DNA of 35,123 nucleotides. It comes from a virus. Under the pieces are notes generated by a model. That model was not told the DNA's origin, did no database searches, and was given only the letters and a program-made list of their open reading frames with translations. Location: IMG/VR virus record IMGVR_UViG_3300048592_000460, positions 1 to 35,123 of that record; one strand, written 5' to 3'. Both the position numbers and the translations under genes were made by a program. Numbering within the stretch: position 1 is the stretch's first letter; each line of letters begins with the position of its first letter. This document shows, piece by piece, positions 7,496 to 16,213 of the stretch.

Positions 7496-9333
7496 ACCCA
7501 GCACTTGCAGACATCGCCCGACACTGGTTCGGGATTTTCGCTCCTCCACCGCGGATGACGGTTTCCGAGTGGGCGAACGAGCGGCGCTATCTGAGCGCCG
7601 AGGCGTCGAGCAACCCGGGGAAATATTCGTCCGACATGACGCCGTATGCGGTGGCCTGGATGGACTCGGCCAACGATCCCACCGCGACCGGCACCGTGTT
7701 GATGGTGGCGTCTCAATTGGGGAAGACCGAGGTGCTGAACAACATCATCGGCTACTTCATGGACGTCGAACCAGCGCCGATCCTGATGGTTCAGCCGACC
7801 ATTGATCTGGCCGAGAGCTGGTCGAAGGAGCGACTGGCGCCGATGATCAGGGATACTCCCGCGCTGGCGGGGAAAGTTGCGGACGCCCGCAGCCGAGACA
7901 GCGGCAACACGCTGCTCCACAAAACATTTCCCGGCGGCAACATTGCAATGGCCGGTGCCAACGCGCCGAGCGGGCTGGCATCAAGGCCGCGGCGGGTGGT
8001 CGCCCTTGACGAGGTGGATCGTTTCCCTCCTTCGGCCGGAAGCGAGGGAGATCCCTCATCCCTTGCCATCCGGCGGACAGAGACATTTTGGAACCCGGTG
8101 ATTTTCGAAACATCGACTCCGACAGTGAAGGGGATTTCCCGTATCGAGGCGCGTTTTGAGGAAAGCGATCAAAGGAGGCTTTGGTGCCCGTGTCCCAGGT
8201 GCGGAGGTTATCAGACGTTGAAATGGGCGCAGGTCCGTTATGATTCAGCAGGCGATGGCAGTGACGCCGCTTACGTGTGCGACCGTTGTGAGGAGCCGCT
8301 CACTGATGATGAGCGCCGACTGATGGTGCGCCGTGGCGAATGGCGCGCGGATTTTCCCGAGCGGACACTGCGCGGTTATCATTTGAACGGGCTGGCGTCC
8401 TTGTTTCGCCACAAGCGGGGATACAAGAACCGCCTGCATCAAATGGTGGCGGAGCACTTGAGCGCCAAGCGCAAAGGCAAGGAAGTCCTGCGCACGTGGG
8501 TGAATACATTTCTGGCCGAGACGTGGGAGGATGAAGGGGAGTCCGTGGCGTGGGAACCTCTCATGCAACGCCGCGAAAACTGGGGCGACTTCCCGGCAGG
8601 CGGCTACATCGTCACAGCCGGTGCCGACATCCAAGGCGACCGCATTGAAATCGAATTCGTGGCCTGGGGCACCGATGAGGAAAGCTGGTCGATCGACTAT
8701 GTGGTGATCATGGGTGACTTCAACCGCCCGGAAGTTCAAGCCGAGGTGGACGCGCAGCTCGACCGGAAATGGATGCACCCGAGCGGAGTGGAAATGCGGG
8801 TGATGGCGGCGTTTCTTGATTCCGGACACAAGGCGAAGGCTGTTTACCAGTTCACAAAAAAGCGCGAACGCCGCAAAATTTTCGCATGCAAAGGCCGCGG
8901 CGGGCCGGGGATCCCGCTGGTTTCCCGCCCCACCCGCCAAGGAACGGTTCGCGCGGCATTGTTTACAGTTGGCGCTGACACCGCCAAGGACATCATCTAT
9001 TCCCGCCTCCAATCCGCGGACCGCGGGGCCGGTTACATGCATTTCCCGTCAGACCGGGATGAAACATGGTTCCGGCAGTTGACTGCCGAGACGAAAGTGA
9101 CCCGCTACAAGGAAGGCGTCGCATACTCCCGCTTTGAAAACCCGAGCAAGGCCCGCAACGAAGCGCTCGACATCCGGGTCTATGCGCTGGCAGCACTGCA
9201 GCTCCTCAACATTCACTGGCAGCGTCTGGCGGAATCGTTTGCCCCGGTTGCGGAAAAAACAGAAGTGGCACCCGCCCAGGCGAAAGCCAAACGGCCTGCC
9301 CGCAAAAGCAGCGGATGGGTCAATCAATGGTGA
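7492..9333 (+). CDS. Terminase large subunit (GpA family)
   Basis: This encodes 613 residues, typical length for GpA-type terminases. The ATPase part has SQLGKTE, the deviant Walker A of this family, near residue 76, and RVVALDEVDRF, Walker B, near residues 166-176. A zinc ribbon (CPCPRCGG, then CDRCEE) lies around residues 231-265. The nuclease domain begins with AGADIQGDRIEIEFVAWG near residue 378, whose acidic residues are expected to hold metal. The enzyme pumps DNA into the prohead and cuts it. The upstream gene overlaps by 4 nt. The C-terminal tail is Lys/Ala-rich and probably contacts the portal. Confidence 0.95.
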   Translation: MNPALADIARHWFGIFAPPPRMTVSEWANERRYLSAEASSNPGKYSSDMTPYAVAWMDSANDPTATGTVLMVASQLGKTEVLNNIIGYFMDVEPAPILMVQPTIDLAESWSKERLAPMIRDTPALAGKVADARSRDSGNTLLHKTFPGGNIAMAGANAPSGLASRPRRVVALDEVDRFPPSAGSEGDPSSLAIRRTETFWNPVIFETSTPTVKGISRIEARFEESDQRRLWCPCPRCGGYQTLKWAQVRYDSAGDGSDAAYVCDRCEEPLTDDERRLMVRRGEWRADFPERTLRGYHLNGLASLFRHKRGYKNRLHQMVAEHLSAKRKGKEVLRTWVNTFLAETWEDEGESVAWEPLMQRRENWGDFPAGGYIVTAGADIQGDRIEIEFVAWGTDEESWSIDYVVIMGDFNRPEVQAEVDAQLDRKWMHPSGVEMRVMAAFLDSGHKAKAVYQFTKKRERRKIFACKGRGGPGIPLVSRPTRQGTVRAALFTVGADTAKDIIYSRLQSADRGAGYMHFPSDRDETWFRQLTAETKVTRYKEGVAYSRFENPSKARNEALDIRVYALAALQLLNIHWQRLAESFAPVAEKTEVAPAQAKAKRPARKSSGWVNQW

Positions 9334-9357
9334 GCGTTTGACAACGGCGGCGATGCC

Positions 9358-9603
9358 GTGACATCCGAAGATCGCCTGACCGAAGTCCAAGCCATGCTTT
9401 CGGCGTGTTCCGCGTCGATCACCAAGCTGCTTGGCAAGACTCACCAAAGTGTCTCATTCGGAGATCAGACCTTCACTCTGGCCGATGTCGAGAAACTCAT
9501 GCGACTGCGCGACAAGCTCCGGCAGGAAGAGCGCTCGCTCGAAAGCATCCTCTCCGGAGGCACCAAGCGCCGCACCATCAAAATCCACTTCCCGTCATGC
9601 TGA
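9358..9603 (+). CDS. Head-tail joining protein, gpW-like
   Basis: This encodes 81 residues from a GTG start. The sequence resembles lambda gpW: a helical N-terminus (LTEVQAMLSACSASITKL), a beta hairpin around SVSFGDQTFTLADVEKL, and a second helix RLRDKLRQEERSL. It sits between terminase and portal genes, exactly as W lies between A and B in lambda. gpW seals the portal after packaging and helps attach the tail. The GTG start is supported by a TTGACA box 20 nt upstream (9338). It overlaps the portal start by 7 nt. Confidence 0.8.
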   Translation: MTSEDRLTEVQAMLSACSASITKLLGKTHQSVSFGDQTFTLADVEKLMRLRDKLRQEERSLESILSGGTKRRTIKIHFPSC

Positions 9604-11063
9604 TCGCACTGCGCAACCTTTTCAGCGGCCGCCGGTCCGCGAAACCCGGGGCCCGGAATTTTTCCGGATCATCCACCTCGCGGCTGTCAACGGACTGGAT
9701 CATCGCCCCCCTTTCTGCGGATGCCGCCATGCGCGGCCGATTGTCCGCGTTGCGCAGTCGCTGCCGCGATCTCGAACGGAACAACGAATGGGCGCGCGGA
9801 TTTCTCCGGACGCTCGAAAACAACGTCGTCGGCGAAGCGGGGATTTCCCTGCAAATGCGCATCCGTGAGGTTGCGCGGGATGGCACCGAGCGCTTCGATG
9901 AAGTCGCCAACGACAAGATCGAAAACGCCTGGTGGCAGTGGGGACGGAAAGGGAAATGCACCATCTGTGGCCGGCACACATGGAGGGATGTTCAGCGGAT
10001 GGTTGTTCGCTCGCTTGGTCGCGACGGGGAAATTCTCATCCGCAAAATCCGTCAGCGCGGCGGCCTCAAACTGCAAATCATCGAGGCCGACCTGCTGGAT
10101 GAAAACGCCAACTTCATCGCCAGCAATGGCAACGAAGTCCGCTTCGGAGTTGAGATTGATGGGAACCGTGCCGTCGTCGCCTATCACCTGCTAGGCCGCC
10201 ACCCGGGAGACATGGATTTCCAGGCGCACCATGGAGACCGTGTGCGCATTCCAGCGGAAGACATCATTCATCTTTTCCTGTCCGAGCGGCCCGACCAGAG
10301 CCGGGGGATTCCATGGCTGGTTGCCTCCATGGTTCGGTTGAAAATGCTCGACGGTTACGCCGAAGCCGAGCTGGTGGCCGCCCGGACAGGAGCCGCCAAA
10401 ATGGGTTTCTTCACCAAGTCCACGCCTGAAGGGTGGGACGGGGAGATCGACGGCGACGGGAACCTCTCCATGGATGCCAGCCCTGGCACCATTGAAGAGC
10501 TGCCGCCTGGAGTGGACTTCAAATCATGGTCGAGCGATCACCCGAATTCCGGCTACGGCGACTTCGTCAAATCCGGCCTGCGCGGCGTGGCATCCTCGCT
10601 TGGCATTTCCTACAACACGCTCTCCAGCGACCTCGAGGGAGTGAACTACTCATCCATCCGCGCCGGCCTGCTCGAAGAGCGCGAAGTCTGGAAAGCCATT
10701 CAGCGCTTCCTCATCGAGCACATGTGTGAGGACGTGTTCTCCGAGTGGCTTTCGCTGGAACTTCTGTCAGGACGTCTTGGGCTACCGTTTGAGAAAATGT
10801 GGAAGTTCGACGTGCCGGAGTTCCAAGGACGGCGCTGGGCCTGGGTCGATCCCAAGAAGGACATGGAGGCCGCCATTCTTGCCATCCGTTCCGGGCAGAC
10901 GTCTTTGCGCAAGGTGGTGAGCGAGCAAGGCAGCGACATCTATGACGTGCTGCGCTCCCAGAAGGCTGACAGCGATCTTGCCGCCTCGCTCGGGGTGACA
11001 CTGCCAGAACTTACGGACACGCCCAAGGCTGCCCCCTTACAGGCGGAAATTGACACTGACTGA
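9597..11063 (+). CDS. Portal protein (lambda gpB family)
   Basis: This encodes 488 residues from ATG 9597, which overlaps the end of the gpW-like gene. Hallmarks of the lambda portal family are the early RLRSRCRDLERNNEWARG-type helix (in-frame, about residues 45-65), the NVVGEAGISLQMRI strand, the AEDIIHLFLSERPDQSRGIPWL segment around residues 220-245, and the LSSDLEGVNYSSIRAGLLEE wing and stem helices near 340-360. Twelve copies are expected to form the ring at the capsid vertex. The reading frame is open further upstream, but that part is out of context and overlaps the gpW-like gene, so it was left out. It is followed by the capsid gene after 6 nt. Confidence 0.92.
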   Translation: MLIALRNLFSGRRSAKPGARNFSGSSTSRLSTDWIIAPLSADAAMRGRLSALRSRCRDLERNNEWARGFLRTLENNVVGEAGISLQMRIREVARDGTERFDEVANDKIENAWWQWGRKGKCTICGRHTWRDVQRMVVRSLGRDGEILIRKIRQRGGLKLQIIEADLLDENANFIASNGNEVRFGVEIDGNRAVVAYHLLGRHPGDMDFQAHHGDRVRIPAEDIIHLFLSERPDQSRGIPWLVASMVRLKMLDGYAEAELVAARTGAAKMGFFTKSTPEGWDGEIDGDGNLSMDASPGTIEELPPGVDFKSWSSDHPNSGYGDFVKSGLRGVASSLGISYNTLSSDLEGVNYSSIRAGLLEEREVWKAIQRFLIEHMCEDVFSEWLSLELLSGRLGLPFEKMWKFDVPEFQGRRWAWVDPKKDMEAAILAIRSGQTSLRKVVSEQGSDIYDVLRSQKADSDLAASLGVTLPELTDTPKAAPLQAEIDTD

Positions 11064-11069
11064 TTTTCG

Positions 11070-13118
11070 ATGCGCCCGCCCGTGAAAAATCCGTTTCTGA
11101 TCACCCGTGATGATCCTCACGCGATGCTTCACCGCGTGGCGGAGTTCGACCGGGCCGCGATCAACGAACGCGAGCGGACTGTTGAAATCGCCTTTTCGAG
11201 CGAGGCCCCGGTTGATCGATGGTTCGGAACCGAAGTCCTCGGGCATGAACCGGGAAACGTCCGGCTTGGCCGCCTCAATAATGGCGGTGCCGTGCTGATG
11301 GAACATGACCGCCGGGATCAAGTCGGCGTCGTCGTAAAGGCGTCCGTCGATAAGGACCGCAAGGGCCGGGCGACAATCCGGTTCGGAAAGAGCGCCCGAG
11401 CCGAAGAGATTTTTCAGGACGTGAAGGATGGAATCCGCCGATTGGTTTCGGTGGGCTATCGGATTCACAAGCAGGAAACCGAGAACAAACCCGGCGGTGT
11501 GGAAACCGTCCGTGTGACCGATTGGGAACCCTACGAACTGAGCCTGGTCAGCATCCCGGCTGACGATTCCGTCGGAGTCGGCAGGGGTGAAACAACCGTT
11601 CCGGCGACTCCTAACACTTTTTCACAATCCACTTCCATGAACCGCGAACAAATCCTTGCGCGTCTCCGCGCCCTCAACATCGCTTTCGATGAAAGCGCCA
11701 CTACCGAAGCCCTCCGCGCCTTGCTTCCCGAAGCCGAGCGCAACGCCGCTCCGGTCACCACTCCAGCCCCGGCCGCTCCGGTTGCACAGCGTTCCGCTGA
11801 TCCCGTTCCGGCACCGGTTCCGCAACTTCAAGTCGTCCGCGAAGACCCTGCCGTCATCGCCCAGCGCGCTGTCGAGGTTGAGCGCACCCGCATGTCCACC
11901 ATCACCGCCATCGCCTCCCAAGCGCGCAACCAGGGGATCGAAGTGGACGCCGCCCGCGCTATCGCCGATGGCATCTCCGCTGATGCGTTCCGCACCCAGG
12001 TGTTCGACGCGCTGGTCAGTCGCCAAACGTCCTATCAACCCGGCACCCCGAGCCGCTCCGAACAACGCGACCTTTCGCAGTTCTCGTTTGCCCGCGGCAT
12101 TCAAGCCCTGGTGGACGGAGGCCGTCTCACCGGCATCGAAGCGGAAATGCACCAAGAGGCGCAACGCGAGGCTTCCGCCTCGGGTCTTGCTCTTCGCGGT
12201 GGGTTCAGCGTCCCGCAAGTGATGCTCAACTATGGCCGCCGTGATCAAACCGCCGGCACCGCCGCGGATGGTGGAAACACCATTCAAAACACGTTCGGGA
12301 GTTTCATCGAATTGCTCTATGCCAAGATGGTTCTCCGCCAGCTTGGGGCGCAATTCCTGACCGGCCTTGTCGGCAACCTGCCGATGCCGAAGATGCTCAC
12401 TGGCTCCGCGCCAGTGAAAAAAGCCGAGAACGCCGCGGCCGATGAATCCAGCCCGACTTACGGGCAAGTCACGCTCACGCCCAAGCGGCTCCCGACATTC
12501 ATCGAAGTGTCCAAGCAGTTGCTTCGCCAAAGCGCCGTCGGCATCGAAGGCATTCTGCGCAATGACCTCGCGACCGCGCTTGGCCTTGGCATGGAATACG
12601 GCGCGATTCACGGCGGCGGCACCAACGAACCGACTGGCATCGTAGCCACTGCCGGAATCGGTAGCGTGGCCGGCGGCACCAACGGACTTGCCCCCACTTG
12701 GGCGCACATCGTCGCACTGGAAACCGCCGTTGCCACGGCGAACGCCGACATCGGAAGCCTTGGCTACCTCACGAACCCGAAAGTTCGCGGCAAGCTCAAG
12801 GGCACTTCCAAGGCCGGCACCGAAGCCATCATGGTTTGGGGCGAGGGCGACACGCCGCTGAACGGCTACCGCGCTCCCGTCACCACTCAGGTTTCGAGCA
12901 CGCTCACCAAGGGCACTTCCTCCGGGGTTTGCTCCGCGATCCTTTTCGGCAACTTTGCCGATCTTGTGATTGGCCAATGGGGCGGGATCGACATCCAAGT
13001 GAACCCTTACATCAAGGACACCGAGGGTCTTGTCCGCATCACCGCCGACGTCTATTACGACGCCGCCGTTCGTCGGGCCGGAAGCTTCGCCGCCATGCTC
13101 GACGCCCTCACGGTGTGA
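11070..13118 (+). CDS. Fused prohead protease (S14/U35-like) and HK97-fold major capsid protein
   Basis: This encodes 682 residues. Residues 1-185 are a U35-type prohead protease with likely catalytic His in MEHDRRDQ (about 79) and Ser in YELSLVSIPADD (about 157). Residues 190-330 are helical and Ala/Pro-rich, like the delta/scaffold domain that is normally removed. Residues about 370-682 are an HK97-fold capsid protein (NTFGSFIELLYAKM, PTFIEVSKQLLRQS, GGGTNEPTGI). Protease, scaffold and shell are thus one polypeptide. An in-frame ATG at 11637 (residue 190) lies just where the protease ends and has an upstream sequence like real starts in this genome, so a protease-free capsid precursor may also be made. 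TTGACA lies 20 nt before ATG 11070. A terminator follows. Confidence 0.92.
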   Translation: MRPPVKNPFLITRDDPHAMLHRVAEFDRAAINERERTVEIAFSSEAPVDRWFGTEVLGHEPGNVRLGRLNNGGAVLMEHDRRDQVGVVVKASVDKDRKGRATIRFGKSARAEEIFQDVKDGIRRLVSVGYRIHKQETENKPGGVETVRVTDWEPYELSLVSIPADDSVGVGRGETTVPATPNTFSQSTSMNREQILARLRALNIAFDESATTEALRALLPEAERNAAPVTTPAPAAPVAQRSADPVPAPVPQLQVVREDPAVIAQRAVEVERTRMSTITAIASQARNQGIEVDAARAIADGISADAFRTQVFDALVSRQTSYQPGTPSRSEQRDLSQFSFARGIQALVDGGRLTGIEAEMHQEAQREASASGLALRGGFSVPQVMLNYGRRDQTAGTAADGGNTIQNTFGSFIELLYAKMVLRQLGAQFLTGLVGNLPMPKMLTGSAPVKKAENAAADESSPTYGQVTLTPKRLPTFIEVSKQLLRQSAVGIEGILRNDLATALGLGMEYGAIHGGGTNEPTGIVATAGIGSVAGGTNGLAPTWAHIVALETAVATANADIGSLGYLTNPKVRGKLKGTSKAGTEAIMVWGEGDTPLNGYRAPVTTQVSSTLTKGTSSGVCSAILFGNFADLVIGQWGGIDIQVNPYIKDTEGLVRITADVYYDAAVRRAGSFAAMLDALTV

Positions 13119-13127
13119 GCCATCTAG

Positions 13128-13172
13128 GCCGGGGCGGAGGTTCATGGGTTTTCCTCCGCCCCGGCTCTTTTC
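13128..13172 (+). terminator. Rho-independent terminator after the capsid gene
   Basis: A perfect 13-bp GC-rich stem (13128-13140 with 13153-13165), 12-nt loop and following TCTTTTC. It would cut read-through from the strongly expressed capsid gene into the connector and tail genes. Confidence 0.85.
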
Positions 13173-13194
13173 AACAAAGCCCTTTCTTCACATC

Positions 13195-13353
13195 ATGAAA
13201 AATCTGAGAATCGTTGAATCCTGCCTGTTGAACGGCAAACACGTCGAGGCTGGCACCAAGCTTGAAAATGTGGACAATGCCGTTGCCGCCGATTTGGTTT
13301 CATCTGGCCGTGCCGCCGAAAACCGGCAAGCCCAAGGACGCGGAACCCGCTGA
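13195..13353 (+). CDS. Small head protein of unknown function
   Basis: This encodes 52 residues. The sequence begins MKNLRIVESCLLNGKHVEAG, with LEN and a small valine/alanine-rich segment, then a polar basic tail. Such tiny beta-rich proteins (similar in layout to DUF7210-type phage proteins) often follow the capsid gene in siphoviruses and are head or connector components. It abuts the next ATG directly. The leader CTTTCTTCACATC before ATG resembles that of the internal capsid start at 11637. Function unassigned. Confidence 0.7.
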   Translation: MKNLRIVESCLLNGKHVEAGTKLENVDNAVAADLVSSGRAAENRQAQGRGTR

Positions 13354-13668
13354 ATGACGGCTGAAACTGCCACCGCTCTTGCCGAGGCGTTCCGGGAACA
13401 CCGGGACGCCTTTGGTGTATCCATCACTTTCGGCTCGACGACGATCACCGCGATTGTCGGCGAGTCCGATTTTTCCCGTGAACTGGTCGAAGGCGGATTT
13501 GCCGAGGCCGGAAACCTGCAATCGAAGGTCTTGCTTTCCGACCTTCCCGCCGTGCCGCAAATCGGATCGACGGTGATTTATCAAGACCGCCCGTTCAAGG
13601 TAGCAAGCCTGGCGATCCAACCCGGCGGACTGATCGGGGAAATCGAACTTAGGCCGGCTAACCGGTGA
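13354..13668 (+). CDS. Putative head-tail connector protein
   Basis: This encodes 104 residues starting immediately after the previous stop. A short helical start (AETATALAEAFREH) is followed by beta-rich sequence with GQ/G turns and a C-terminal strand GEIELRPANR. Size, fold pattern and position between capsid and tail genes resemble lambda FII-like or head-tail attachment proteins, which form the ring that joins the tail tube. Direct sequence motifs are lacking, so this rests on context. The next gene downstream is on the opposite strand and converges tail-to-tail with no gap. Confidence 0.6.
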   Translation: MTAETATALAEAFREHRDAFGVSITFGSTTITAIVGESDFSRELVEGGFAEAGNLQSKVLLSDLPAVPQIGSTVIYQDRPFKVASLAIQPGGLIGEIELRPANR

Positions 13669-14373
13669 TCAAAGGTCGGTTAGTAGGGCAATCAGTTGTT
13701 CCGCGTCTTCTTTCAGCGCAGTCCGCTGGTCCTGTGACATTTCGGGAAGCGTTTTGCGAAGCACAGTCAGCAATCGCGTGAGGTGCGGGACATAGTTGTC
13801 ATGTCCGGTTTGCTCGCCGCGTGAGGTGATTTCCTCATCCGAAACGATGCGCGGGGATTCCTCCGCGATCCGGATCGACAACCCGAGCCGCTTCACGGTG
13901 GGGAGCTTCTTAGATTCGGAATCTAAGAGCGCCATCCATTCGAGCCGTTGCGGAGTTGGAAGCGGAGCGAGCAAGCGGTGATGCCCGAACGATAGATGAA
14001 TCCGCCGCTCTTCACGGGGGATCTTGCGGCACACGCTCGCGTATTGGGACAGGGTTTGCCGGTCAAGGCCGGTCGAGGCAATCGCCATGTCGAACACGGC
14101 GGATGGGATGCGGTCCGGCTTTTTCGGGTCGAACTCCGCGCCATCCATCAGGAGTTGTTTCCCCCACTTCCGTTCACCGTAGACCATCCAGTCGCCAATG
14201 CACCATGCGGCGGTTTGTAGGGCTTTGCCGAAGTTCCCGGCGATGGCGGACCATTCGTCGAACGTGAGGTCTTTTGAGAGGATCAGGCCGGTTGGCGTGG
14301 TTTCGATGAACGCGGGGACGGTGGCAACTTCCATGCCACGCGGGATCACGTCAAACTCGACGGCCGAAATCAT
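13669..14373 (-). CDS. LmbU-like putative regulator, antisense insert in the structural operon
   Basis: This encodes 234 residues from ATG 14373. The middle resembles the LmbU family of actinobacterial regulators: FDEWSAIAGNFGKALQTAAW then IGDWMVYGERKWG, LSQYASVCRKIPREERR, LSFGHHRLLAPLP and a downstream helix. These segments keep the family order (EEW-DW-YGE-TL..YA-R-SFGHH). In that family the protein binds DNA or partners as a transcription regulator; here the role is unknown. The C-terminus is a helical segment around EMSQDQRTALKEDAEQL. It is co-transcribed with an HTH gene (4-nt overlap) and opposes the surrounding late genes, like a moron expressed separately. Similarity was judged by eye. 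Confidence 0.65.
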   Translation of the reverse strand: MISAVEFDVIPRGMEVATVPAFIETTPTGLILSKDLTFDEWSAIAGNFGKALQTAAWCIGDWMVYGERKWGKQLLMDGAEFDPKKPDRIPSAVFDMAIASTGLDRQTLSQYASVCRKIPREERRIHLSFGHHRLLAPLPTPQRLEWMALLDSESKKLPTVKRLGLSIRIAEESPRIVSDEEITSRGEQTGHDNYVPHLTRLLTVLRKTLPEMSQDQRTALKEDAEQLIALLTDL

Positions 14374-14738
14374 TGCTCCGCGAGGGATTGCAGACGGGCT
14401 TCGCGGCACCGCTCCCGGTTCTTTTCCGGACGCATGGCCCGGACGGGAGGAATCCCGAACGCATCGCACAAATCCACACAGCGTTTCGATACCGCGGCCC
14501 GCGTGACACCGTGACGCCTGGCGATCTCCGCCATCGAAGATCCTTCATATCCGATGCCAGTAACGAGCGCCATGCACTCGACGCCAAGGGCCGGATTCGA
14601 GTCGGCAAGCATCAGTCCGACCAAGCGGCGAACCATGACCAGTGCTGACCGCTCGGGGCGTGGTTTGTCCTGAATTTCCCGGGCATCCCGGACCGGGACG
14701 CGCTGTCCGTTTTCCCATCCCATCGCTTGACTTGCCAT
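14370..14738 (-). CDS. Helix-turn-helix protein, partner of the LmbU-like gene
   Basis: This encodes 122 residues from ATG 14738; 14786 and 14723 are alternative starts. A helix-turn-helix of sigma-region-4 type lies near residues 74-100: SMAEIARRHGVTRAAVSKRC followed by VDLCDAFGIPP. The N-terminus is basic and polar. It ends with the ATGA overlap into the LmbU-like gene, so the two form one operon. Its 5' end faces the tail gene at 14749 head-to-head with only about 10 bp between, so the promoters must overlap the coding sequences. It likely controls its own operon, or late genes, during lysogeny-like persistence; this is inference. Confidence 0.65.
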   Translation of the reverse strand: MASQAMGWENGQRVPVRDAREIQDKPRPERSALVMVRRLVGLMLADSNPALGVECMALVTGIGYEGSSMAEIARRHGVTRAAVSKRCVDLCDAFGIPPVRAMRPEKNRERCREARLQSLAEQ

Positions 14739-14748
14739 GGCTTGCAGA

Positions 14749-15462
14749 ATGCCCGCCGAAGTCCACGGAATCAAGACGCAAGTCATCCTTCAATCCGAGA
14801 AAAACGGCACCATTGACCGTTACGGCGTGGATATTGTGACCCGGGTCGAAGAGGTTCCATCGTCGGGTTTTCCCGCGTTGCTCAGGTCCAAGTATTCCGT
14901 GCATCCGCGCTTCGTTTCCATGGGCGTTTCCAAGATCAACTGGACGGCCGGCCGCCATGGGAAATTCTATCGGGTCACCTATGTATACGAAGGCTTTCTC
15001 GTTAGCCTGCCGGAGCCCACCTATGTCCTCAATTCCTCCATGGCGGAGGAACCCATCGAGCTGCATCCGGACTTCGCCACCTTTACAGGCACGCCTTCAG
15101 CGCCGTTGAACGGGGCCATTTTCGTGGATCCGGACACGCAGAAGATCACCACGGACAATGCCCGCGGCGTGTTCCGTGAGTTCTTCGCCCGTGCTGGCGG
15201 ATCACCCAATCCCTTCGCAGGCATCGAGGCCTATCTCAGCCCAGGCGCCACGTGGCAGGAAATCAGCTTCTCCGCCACCCGCCCCACGGACATGGGCAGC
15301 CTTGGCACCATCGATGAGCCCAGCGGACCGCAGCCGGCTATCGGCACCGGGCGCACCTGGCTTTATTCCGGTGTGGACTACACGCGCCGCGGCGGGATCT
15401 ACGAGATCCGGAAATCCTGGTTGCTCTCCGCGCGCGGTGGATGGAACACGAGCATTTACTAA
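14749..15462 (+). CDS. Phage structural protein of unknown function (tail region)
   Basis: This encodes 237 residues. I choose ATG 14749 over ATG 14737 because a TTGACT box lies 22 nt upstream, matching other late genes. The product is beta-rich with many aromatic and Gly residues and ends in WLLSARGGWNTSIY. No signal peptide, membrane segment or known motif. Located between connector and tail-completion genes and followed after 7 nt by another unknown structural gene, it is probably a neck, tail or decoration component. Confidence 0.65.
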   Translation: MPAEVHGIKTQVILQSEKNGTIDRYGVDIVTRVEEVPSSGFPALLRSKYSVHPRFVSMGVSKINWTAGRHGKFYRVTYVYEGFLVSLPEPTYVLNSSMAEEPIELHPDFATFTGTPSAPLNGAIFVDPDTQKITTDNARGVFREFFARAGGSPNPFAGIEAYLSPGATWQEISFSATRPTDMGSLGTIDEPSGPQPAIGTGRTWLYSGVDYTRRGGIYEIRKSWLLSARGGWNTSIY

Positions 15463-15469
15463 CCCCACC

Positions 15470-16213
15470 ATGGACCTTGCGGATATCTTCAGCGGCGCGA
15501 TCAGTCCGGCCAAGTGGCGGGCCCTCGGCGAGTTTCTTGGTAAAAGCCGGATCACTGGCGGCCAAGGCGTGCGTGTGCGGCAGGTGGCAGGGCAGACCAT
15601 CATTTCCGCGCGGCGGGAGGGGCGCTGCCTGTTGGATTCCTATCGTCATCCGTTCCAAATTTTCGCCGCGGAAGTCTCTGGGAATCCGGTGATCCGCGTG
15701 GCGGATGGAGCCTTCACCGTTCAATCATGGTTCACCAACGGCAACACCATTGAGTGCAACGCGCTCGAAGATCCGGTCTTGATCGGCGGCGGCTCGCTCG
15801 GAGTAGATTCCGGGGATGGATATCTATCCGTTTCACCTTCCACCACCTACGGCGTGTTTGTAGTGGCCAAGACATTGGCCACCAGCGGATCCGCTTTTAC
15901 CAACGGAACCGGCTACCCCGGCAAGATCCGGATTTATGACCCGATCATTGCCATCAGCAGCAGCAACACCACCGCCTCCAGCCTCAACGCCATGACCAGC
16001 GCAGGCACCTATGCCGGGTATTGCGGCTGGTTCCTCGGCACGGTGGCGGTGGATGCCGGTGGTGCCATGGTCATCAGCCACCACCGGAAAAGCGATATCA
16101 GCGTCGTGGAGCCGGCATGGGTCTATCAGACAATCGTCAGCGCTGATACTTCCGGCGGAACCAACAGCATCACCCCGGGCAGCGACGGCGGGGCCTACTA
16201 TGTCGAGCCATGA
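15470..16213 (+). CDS. Phage structural protein of unknown function
   Basis: This encodes 247 residues from ATG 15470. The N-terminal third is mixed and basic (AKWRALGEFLGKSR, VRQVAGQTIISARREGR). The rest is Ser/Thr/Gly-rich and beta-predicted, with a Tyr-rich centre and a Gly-Ser-rich end, the composition of many minor tail or decoration proteins. It follows the preceding gene by 7 nt and overlaps the next start (ATGA at 16210), so it belongs to the tail operon. No catalytic motif is visible. Confidence 0.65.
   Translation: MDLADIFSGAISPAKWRALGEFLGKSRITGGQGVRVRQVAGQTIISARREGRCLLDSYRHPFQIFAAEVSGNPVIRVADGAFTVQSWFTNGNTIECNALEDPVLIGGGSLGVDSGDGYLSVSPSTTYGVFVVAKTLATSGSAFTNGTGYPGKIRIYDPIIAISSSNTTASSLNAMTSAGTYAGYCGWFLGTVAVDAGGAMVISHHRKSDISVVEPAWVYQTIVSADTSGGTNSITPGSDGGAYYVEP

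Noticed and set aside
9405-9596. Upstream extension of the portal frame
   Set aside because: It overlaps the gpW-like gene fully and lacks family similarity; ATG 9597 fits gene overlap.
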